Assembly (NCBI GenBank): GCA_000405245.1
Contig: ASMQ01000001.1
Span: 1 to 57,613, forward strand
DNA from: Candidatus Aenigmarchaeum subterraneum SCGC AAA011-O16
Lineage (GTDB): Archaea > Aenigmatarchaeota > Aenigmatarchaeia > Aenigmatarchaeales > Aenigmatarchaeaceae
DNA: 57,613 nucleotides
Reading direction: 5' to 3'
Shown here: piece by piece, positions 52,036 through 57,613 of the stretch
Layout of the letters: every line of letters begins with the position of its first letter
Numbering within the stretch: the first letter of the stretch is position 1
Position numbers and translations under genes: made by a program
The notes under the pieces: generated by a model
What the model was told of the DNA's origin: nothing
The model's database searches: none
Seen by the model: only the letters and a program-made list of their open reading frames with translations

Positions 52036-54842
52036 TTCTGTACACCGAACCAATAAACATCATTCTCAAATTTGAATTCGACTTTTTCTCCTTTTAATTC
52101 ACCGAAGGTTACCTTGCTCCCTGTCCTCCCGCCGATAACCTTGGCCCAAGACTTATATGCTCTCTCCGGAGGAATATAAAGCTTTATTTTATCAGTGACT
52201 TTTAAATTCATTTGTTTTCTTTTATCTTGGACAGCTCTTATCAATTCCTTTACCAGCCATTCGATCTTCAATTCCTTAGTAACCTCAGTATCGACAAAGA
52301 CTTTTCCATACTCAAAATCCAGGCCTTCTTTTACTTTTCCAAATTTCACTATCTTCACATTAGCCATCTGCTCGATCACACTTTTTAAGCTAGGATTGAT
52401 TTTCTTTTTGCTTTCAACAATCAGAGTTCTCAATGGATACTTTAATTTTATATTTGTGTCATGTCTTATAGAATTTGAAACTTCCACAATCCTTTTTACC
52501 ATTTTCATCGATTCTTCAAGGCCTTTATCCACAAATTTTTTATCGACAGATGGATAATCTTCCATATGAATAGTTTCTTTGCTCTTGAACAGCTTCTGAT
52601 AAATATCTTCGCTTAGATAAGGGCAGAGCGGAGCAAACATTTTCAAAACTCTATCCAAAACATAATAAAGAGTTGCAAAGGCAACAAGCTTGTCTTTTCC
52701 TTTGTGGGTGGGCCAGGTCCTTTCCCTGATTATCTTTATGTACCAATGCGATAAATCTTCTACAATAAAATTCTCAAAAAGTCCTACAGCTTTAACATGA
52801 TTGAAACTCTCATTCGCTTTTCTGCATTCTTCAACTACAGAATTCACTCGAGAAAGAATCCATTTATCCTCGGTTTTTAAGTTCTTAAGACTCTTCGTTT
52901 TCTTGCAGTAAGTCTCGAAGAAATTGAACGAATTGTAGAGCACGTTGAAAAACTTGGCCGCATCCTTTACAGACTCCCAATCAAAGCTGAAATCATTGCT
53001 CACATCATACTTCAAAAAATAATATCGAAAAATGTCCCTGCCGTATTTGTCTATGACATCCTGCGGAGCAATTATGTTGCCCAGAGATTTTGACATCTTT
53101 CTTCCATGCGCATCAAGAATGAAGCCGTGGAATAAAATATTTTTAAAAGGTCTTTCGTCAAAAGTTATGACACTTGTTATCAGAGAGGAATTCCACCATC
53201 CTCTTATCTGGTCTGGACCCTCTAAAACAAAGTCAACAGGCCACATTTTCTTGAATAAAGTTTTATTACTAGGAAAACCTAGCGAAGCCCACGCAGATAC
53301 TCCGGCATCAAACCATACATCAATGACATCCGGAACCCTTCTCATTGTACCTTTCCCACATTTCTTGCATTTCCATGTCACCTCATCAATATAAGGCCTG
53401 TGCAGGTCTTTCGGTTTTTTTGGAAGTTCTTTTACAGACTCAACAACTTTGACATGTTCACAATGATCACAAATCCAGATAGGTAAAGGAATCCCCCAGT
53501 ATCTTTGCCTAGATATTGGCCAGTCATCTAGGCTTTGTAACCAATTTTCAAATCTCTTTCCAGCCCAGTCCGGAGTCCAGTTCATTTTCTTGTTTTCAGT
53601 CAATAGCTTATTTCTAAGAGAACTGATTTTGAAAAACCATTGCGGAACGCTCATCAAGAGCAAAGGAGTGTCGCATCTCCAGCATAAAGGATAATCATGA
53701 GTTATGTTTTCTTCTCCGAAAATCGCATTCCTCTTTTTCAGTTCTTTAATGATTTCTACATCAGCATCCTTAGCATATTTTCCTTTTAGAAATCCTGCTT
53801 CTTCCGTGAATGTCCCGTCCGTCTTCAACGGAGACAGAACGGGAAGCTTGTTTTCTCTGCCGACTTTAAAATCCTCTTTCCCATGTCCCGGAGCAGTGTG
53901 GACCAGACCGGTTCCGTCTTCTAAAGAGACATACTGTTCAGACAGAACAACTCTTCCTATGATTTTTTTTTGCAGAGGCAAAATGTCCTTCATTGGATTT
54001 TCGTATTTTGTTCCTTCCAATTTCTTTCCCGGAACAGTCTGAAGAACCTCGTAAACTTCCACTTCCAATTTCTTCATGACTTTATCTACAAGATATTTAG
54101 CAATCCACAAATCTTCGCTCCCGACCCTGACTTTTGAATAATCAACCTTCGGATTAACCATCACTCCGACATTTGCCGGCAACGTCCATGGCGTGGTCGT
54201 CCAGATTAGAAAAAATTCGTTCTTTTTGTTTAAGACTGGGAATTTGACATAAATAGAATTTTCCGTAATGTTTTTGTATTCTATTTCATTATAAGCTACA
54301 GCGGTTCCGCATCTTGGACAAACATGCACTGGATAGTCTCCTTTATAGAGCAGGCCTTTTTCGAAAGCTGTCTTGAAAGTAAACCACGCACCCTCTATGT
54401 ATTCAGGATTCAGTGTCAAGTAAGGGTTTTTCCAATCCATCCATATCCCGAGATTATTGAACTGGTCGTTCATTACTCCGATGAACTGTGTTGCAAATTT
54501 CCTGCATTCTTCGACAAATTTTGCTATTCCGAAGCTCTCGATGTCCTTTTTGTTTTTAAAGCCTAATTGTTTCTCGACTTTGTTTTCAATCGGCAATCCA
54601 TGCGTGTCATAACCAGGCTGAGCCCAGACATCAAAACCGTTCATTCTAAAAAATCTTATGTAAAAATCCTTCAGAATTTTGTTTAAAGCTGTTCCGAGAT
54701 GAATTTCTCCAGTCGCGTATGGCGGTCCATCCAAAAAATAGAACTTCTTTTTTCCTTTCCTGAATTTCAAAACCTTCTCCGGAACGCCTTTTTGCTTCCA
54801 GAGCTTCAATGTCCTTTCCTCTACTTCCTTTGGGTTATACAC
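52032..54842 (-). CDS. ileS: Isoleucyl-tRNA synthetase
   Basis: 936 residues, GTG start at 54842. Class I synthetase: HIGH variant GEIHLGTALN (near 45-54), QPGYDTHGLPIE, the editing domain in the middle (TTTPWTLPANVGV), KMSKSLGN (near 610) and a C-terminal anticodon-binding region with paired cysteines (WICDHCEHV, WKCKKCGKG) for zinc. Translation of Ile codons. Divergent with MBF1, with both start regions overlapping in about 45 bases. Confidence 0.95.
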   Translation of the reverse strand: MYNPKEVEERTLKLWKQKGVPEKVLKFRKGKKKFYFLDGPPYATGEIHLGTALNKILKDFYIRFFRMNGFDVWAQPGYDTHGLPIENKVEKQLGFKNKKDIESFGIAKFVEECRKFATQFIGVMNDQFNNLGIWMDWKNPYLTLNPEYIEGAWFTFKTAFEKGLLYKGDYPVHVCPRCGTAVAYNEIEYKNITENSIYVKFPVLNKKNEFFLIWTTTPWTLPANVGVMVNPKVDYSKVRVGSEDLWIAKYLVDKVMKKLEVEVYEVLQTVPGKKLEGTKYENPMKDILPLQKKIIGRVVLSEQYVSLEDGTGLVHTAPGHGKEDFKVGRENKLPVLSPLKTDGTFTEEAGFLKGKYAKDADVEIIKELKKRNAIFGEENITHDYPLCWRCDTPLLLMSVPQWFFKISSLRNKLLTENKKMNWTPDWAGKRFENWLQSLDDWPISRQRYWGIPLPIWICDHCEHVKVVESVKELPKKPKDLHRPYIDEVTWKCKKCGKGTMRRVPDVIDVWFDAGVSAWASLGFPSNKTLFKKMWPVDFVLEGPDQIRGWWNSSLITSVITFDERPFKNILFHGFILDAHGRKMSKSLGNIIAPQDVIDKYGRDIFRYYFLKYDVSNDFSFDWESVKDAAKFFNVLYNSFNFFETYCKKTKSLKNLKTEDKWILSRVNSVVEECRKANESFNHVKAVGLFENFIVEDLSHWYIKIIRERTWPTHKGKDKLVAFATLYYVLDRVLKMFAPLCPYLSEDIYQKLFKSKETIHMEDYPSVDKKFVDKGLEESMKMVKRIVEVSNSIRHDTNIKLKYPLRTLIVESKKKINPSLKSVIEQMANVKIVKFGKVKEGLDFEYGKVFVDTEVTKELKIEWLVKELIRAVQDKRKQMNLKVTDKIKLYIPPERAYKSWAKVIGGRTGSKVTFGELKGEKVEFKFENDVYWFGVQK

Positions 54843-54886
54843 AAGACCACTTAAGCTATATATTTTTAGCCACTTATTTAAGATTT

Positions 54887-55318
54887 ATGGGGGAATGCGA
54901 GATTTGCGGCTCTCCGAAAGCTTTCTTGAAAGCGAGGGTTGAAAGCGTTATTCTAACGGTTTGCAGAGACTGCTCAAAACATGGAGAAGTCCTTCCGCGA
55001 ATAGAAATAGCGCCTAAAAGAACTTTTGTGAGAGAAGAACCGGAGCAGTATGTTGTCAATGATTTTTTTGTTAGAATCAGAGAGGCGAGGCAGAAATTAA
55101 ATTTGACGCAAGAGCAACTTGCGGAGAGAATCAAGGAAAAATATTCTGTTATCAAAAGGGTTGAGGACGGTTGGGAGCCTCCTCTTAATTTGATAAAGAG
55201 ACTGGAGAAATTTTTAAATATAAATTTGATAGAGAATGCTCCGGAGAGTGTTTCTGTCAAGCAGGTAGAAAAGAAAAAGCAATTGACGTTTGGGGATGTC
55301 GCAAAGATAGATGTTTAA
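54887..55318 (+). CDS. Multiprotein bridging factor 1-like transcription factor
   Basis: 143 residues from ATG 54887. The N-terminal zinc ribbon has CEIC (4-7) and CRDC (27-30); the middle is a Cro/C1-type HTH (about 65-115: IREARQKLNLTQEQLAERI and GWEPPLNLIKRLEKFL). Typical archaeal MBF1 order. A TATA-like CTATATATTTTTA lies about 20-30 bases upstream (54857-54867). The tail VSVKQVEKKKQLTFG ends in a short basic region. The last four bases overlap the convergent DUF4870 gene. Confidence 0.88.
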   Translation: MGECEICGSPKAFLKARVESVILTVCRDCSKHGEVLPRIEIAPKRTFVREEPEQYVVNDFFVRIREARQKLNLTQEQLAERIKEKYSVIKRVEDGWEPPLNLIKRLEKFLNINLIENAPESVSVKQVEKKKQLTFGDVAKIDV

Positions 55319-55641
55319 GAAACGTGTCTGGCAGCCATGTCCCCTATCACAGGCAATTTGTACATTTTGCCTGAATAAGCTTCGTACATCAGAACAAACC
55401 AGAGAACAACGGAAGCAAGAGAAATAATCGATCCGAGAATAGCACCTAAAAGTGGTACCCATCCGATGATAAAGTTTAGAACAAACAAAATTCCGAAAGT
55501 AATAGTGGATTGCATTGCATGAAAACGTACAAATCTACTATTCTTTTCTACTATCAGAAATACAATACCTGTAATAATTCCAAGAAAGTATGCCAGTGCC
55601 CCGCGGACATTTTCATTTGATGAAGTTTTAGGGTTTGCCAT
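55315..55641 (-). CDS. DUF4870-type small membrane protein
   Basis: 108 residues from ATG 55641; a TTG at 55665 would add eight residues. Three membrane helices (ALAYFLGIITGIVFLIV, ITFGILFVLNFIIGWVP and IISLASVVLWFVLMY) and the family's FVRFHAMQS turn are visible. Common in bacteria and archaea as a Tic20-like domain of unknown function. A TATA-like TTTATATAG lies about 30 bases upstream. Confidence 0.8.
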   Translation of the reverse strand: MANPKTSSNENVRGALAYFLGIITGIVFLIVEKNSRFVRFHAMQSTITFGILFVLNFIIGWVPLLGAILGSIISLASVVLWFVLMYEAYSGKMYKLPVIGDMAARHVS

Positions 55642-55700
55642 TAGCCTCTTCAATTGATTGGGCAAATTGCTATATAAATGTTATCTGTTTTCTGATGAGC

Positions 55701-55710
55701 ATTTTAAATA
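55701..55710 (+). promoter_or_regulatory. TATA box upstream of hisS
   Basis: ATTTTAAATA 90 bases before the HisRS ATG. It is at leaderless distance (23 bases) from the mini-ORF at 55733 instead of from hisS itself. Confidence 0.45.
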
Positions 55711-55732
55711 TCCTTTGAGATTAATTATATTT

Positions 55733-55765
55733 ATGAGAACTGGTGGCTTAGTTCACAAAGAATAG
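55733..55765 (+). other. Ten-codon ORF in the hisS leader
   Basis: ATG at 55733 followed by MRTGGLVHKE and TAG at 55763. It sits where a leaderless start would be expected after the TATA box at 55701-55710, 35 bases before hisS. One His codon occurs, so a translational leader is possible but unproven. Confidence 0.3.
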
Positions 55766-55799
55766 AGATTTATCTAGCTTTGATTCTAAACAATATCGT

Positions 55800-57053
55800 A
55801 TGTTCCAGCCTCCTAAAGGAACTAGAGACATATTGCCGGAAGAAATGGAAAAAATGGAGTTTGTTAAATCTGTTCTTAAAAGAACATTTGAGAAATACGG
55901 ATTCAGACCTTTAGAAACTCCAGCATTTGAAAGCTTCGAACTATTATCTGCGAAGGGTGGTGCAGGAGAGGCAATCAAGGACGAGATCTATTATTTTGAA
56001 GACAAGTCAGGAAGACCTTTGGGCTTGAGGTTTGATTTGACTGTTCCGCTAGCAAGAGTCCTTGCAAACAATCCGGATTTGCCAAAACCTTTCAAAAGAT
56101 ACCAGATCGGGAAGGTATGGAGGTATGATAACCCGCAATCTATGAGATGGAGAGAATTTTCTCAGGCTGACATCGACATAGTCGGTTCTTCTTCGCTTTT
56201 AACAGACACAGAATGTGCAGCTTGTTTTACTGAATGTCTTAAAAATTTAGGTTTCAAAGATTTTTACATAAGGCTAAACAATAGGAAGTTGATTGAAAAT
56301 CTGCTTCTGGCTATCGGCGTAAAGAAAGACAAGGTTCTTGATGTCTTCAGGACTATTGACAAATTTGATAAGATCGGCTTAGACGGAGTGAAAAAAGAAT
56401 TGAAGGACAAAGGATTCAATCCAGAAAAGATTACTAAACTCATCAAAAACTCTGGGACCAACAAAGAAATCTTAGATAGGTTGCGTGAAGAGTTTGGGAC
56501 AAGCGAAGGCTTGGAAGAACTGAGAGAAATTTTGAGCCTCTCCAAAAGTTTTGGAGTAGAAAAATATCTTAAAATCGATTTGTCTTTGGTCAGAGGCTTG
56601 GAATATTATACCGGACCTGTCTTTGAAGTGATGCTGAAAAAGGCTGATGTGAGCATCGGTGGCGGGGGACGTTATGATAATTTGATTAAAACTTTTGGCG
56701 GTCCGGATTTGCCTGCTACAGGACTCTCTTTCGGATTAGATAGGCTGCTCAGTCTTGTTGAAGGTTTTGATTCGAAAAGAACTAAGATACTTGTTGCTCC
56801 GGTCGAAGAGTCTTTGAGAGAAAAGGCTTTGAGTGTTTGCCAAGAGATTAGAGGGCAAGGCTTCGCCTGTGAGATTGATCTTATGGACAGGAAGTTTTCA
56901 AAGCAGCTAGACTACGCAAATTCTTTGAAAATACCCTATGTCGTCATTATAGGGCGAAAAGAACTGAAGCAGAAAAAGGTCAAGTTGAAAGACATGAAAA
57001 CCGGAAAAGAGAAGTTGATTAGTCTAAAGGACTTGAAGAAATCAATCAAATAA
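55800..57053 (+). CDS. hisS: Histidyl-tRNA synthetase
   Basis: 417 residues. Class II synthetase: motif 1 PPKGTRDILPEEM and FRPLETPAFES, motif 2 RYQIGKVWRYDNPQSMRWREFSQ, the histidine-specific LVRGLEYYTGPVFEV (near 265) and motif 3 ATGLSFGLDRLL (near 305). The C-terminal anticodon domain (IEKPVTKILVAPVEES, DLMDRKFSKQLDYA) is complete. ATG 55800 follows a 90-base leader. It overlaps the convergent pilin-like gene by eight bases. Confidence 0.95.
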   Translation: MFQPPKGTRDILPEEMEKMEFVKSVLKRTFEKYGFRPLETPAFESFELLSAKGGAGEAIKDEIYYFEDKSGRPLGLRFDLTVPLARVLANNPDLPKPFKRYQIGKVWRYDNPQSMRWREFSQADIDIVGSSSLLTDTECAACFTECLKNLGFKDFYIRLNNRKLIENLLLAIGVKKDKVLDVFRTIDKFDKIGLDGVKKELKDKGFNPEKITKLIKNSGTNKEILDRLREEFGTSEGLEELREILSLSKSFGVEKYLKIDLSLVRGLEYYTGPVFEVMLKKADVSIGGGGRYDNLIKTFGGPDLPATGLSFGLDRLLSLVEGFDSKRTKILVAPVEESLREKALSVCQEIRGQGFACEIDLMDRKFSKQLDYANSLKIPYVVIIGRKELKQKKVKLKDMKTGKEKLISLKDLKKSIK

Positions 57054-57549
57054 AATTAACGCTCAAAACCACTTTCGTGGCTTCTATGGATTTTCTATTT
57101 ATCTCCAAAGTTTTTCCTGATAGCCCCTGCTTAGCCTCAAACTCGTAGAGAGGAGCAGTGTTGTTATACCAAGCCCATCTCAATTCATATGTCCAAATCT
57201 TTACGCCCTGAGTACATTTCTGCCAAACATGCTTGTCTTCGTTTATTTGTGTCCAATCATGCGTATCACAGACATTCGAAGATGTCGTAAGTTTATAGTA
57301 GATTCCATCCGTTTTAGCTTCCATAAAGCCCCTGTCTGTAGAGAAAAAGCATCTGTTTGAACTTCCACTTCTTGCCGTGTCAATTATCTTGTCATTGCAT
57401 TGCCCTAGCTGTGTTGTAATTGTGTTTGTTTCTGAGAGATCCAAAGACCTACCAAGAGAGGATGATATGAAAGGCAGAGAAAGCCCTGTAGCAGCAAGAA
57501 TGATAACAAAAATGAGAAGCCATTGGAATACGTTTATTGCACCTTTCAT
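57046..57549 (-). CDS. Type IV pilin-like protein
   Basis: 167 residues. The N-terminus MKGAINVFQWLLIFVIILAA has the prepilin pattern of a short basic leader ending in Lys-Gly, then a long hydrophobic helix (about 5-28), as in archaeal class III signal peptides. The globular part has three cysteines (CNDK, RCFF, NVCDTH, KCTQG) and strand-rich segments. No assembly ATPase or prepilin peptidase is in the window. Role as pilin or pseudopilin is inferred. No gene lies after it; 57550-57613 is empty. Confidence 0.6.
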   Translation of the reverse strand: MKGAINVFQWLLIFVIILAATGLSLPFISSSLGRSLDLSETNTITTQLGQCNDKIIDTARSGSSNRCFFSTDRGFMEAKTDGIYYKLTTSSNVCDTHDWTQINEDKHVWQKCTQGVKIWTYELRWAWYNNTAPLYEFEAKQGLSGKTLEINRKSIEATKVVLSVNFI

Positions 57550-57613
57550 GCTATAGAATTTGTTAATTCGTTATAAAAATGTCTATCATGAATCGAAAAT
57601 CACTGTATTTCTG

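Noticed and set aside
1-57613. CRISPR arrays, insertion sequences, rRNA and phage genes
   Set aside because: No short regularly spaced repeats, transposase motifs, rRNA-like segments or phage structural genes were seen. The repeated DNA lies within surface genes.

Overview
This window reads as archaeal and most likely comes from a small-genome, DPANN-like lineage (the lineage is an inference). The archaeal signs are ribosomal protein S17e, Nop5 and fibrillarin, MBF1, a histone-fold protein, a PRC-barrel protein, an Lhr-type helicase, ADP-forming acetyl-CoA synthetase, split lipoate ligase LplA/LplB, introns in tRNAs, and TATA boxes 20-28 nt before many start codons (leaderless style). The DNA is AT-rich and densely coded. 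No insertion sequence, CRISPR array, rRNA or phage gene was seen.

Layout. 1-721 is not unique sequence. It is an inverted, internally deleted copy of parts of the giant gene at 4284-12811, and it cuts the 5' end off a membrane-anchored winged-helix protein (722-1387). 1543-3271 is a minus-strand operon for a secreted DUF5667/CARDB protein and two small proteins. 3406-17796 is surface cluster A: a jelly-roll-like protein, a 2842-residue glycosylation-rich repeat protein (split by a one-base frameshift at 6626/6627), a cytosolic coiled-coil protein, and a 1538-residue beta-helix/LamG protein (split by an in-frame TGA at 16462). 17765-28971 holds repair and metabolic genes: Lhr helicase, endonuclease III, ADP-forming acetyl-CoA synthetase alpha and a frameshifted beta, an aminotransferase, CTP synthase and a sugar-nucleotide epimerase. 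29047-36349 is surface cluster B, again a jelly-roll-like protein followed by a giant protein paralogous to the cluster A giant, ending in an FG-GAP propeller.

36380-39896 has an arginase-family enzyme, a PRC-barrel protein, four tRNA genes (Ser, Val, Glu, Leu; Glu and Leu carry introns), NMN adenylyltransferase and a 54-residue histone-fold protein. 39949-48022 is built around a pyruvate (2-oxo acid) dehydrogenase complex: LplB and LplA, E2 with an inserted C2H2 finger, E1 beta and E1 alpha. No E3 gene is in the window. 48066-55318 is information processing: thioredoxin-like protein, S17e, Nop5, fibrillarin, DHH phosphoesterase, HD hydrolase, IleRS and MBF1. The window ends with a DUF4870-type membrane protein, HisRS and a pilin-like protein.

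How the parts fit. Metabolically, the 2-oxo acid dehydrogenase would make acetyl-CoA, which the ADP-forming synthetase could convert to acetate plus ATP; lipoate ligase activates E2. The striking part is the pair of parallel surface clusters, which take up more than a third of the window. They look like a large, heavily N-glycosylated adhesion or envelope system whose main protein has a cytoplasmic tail. Three single-base gene interruptions and the chimeric left end mean that assembly or amplification artefacts must be excluded before biology is read into them.
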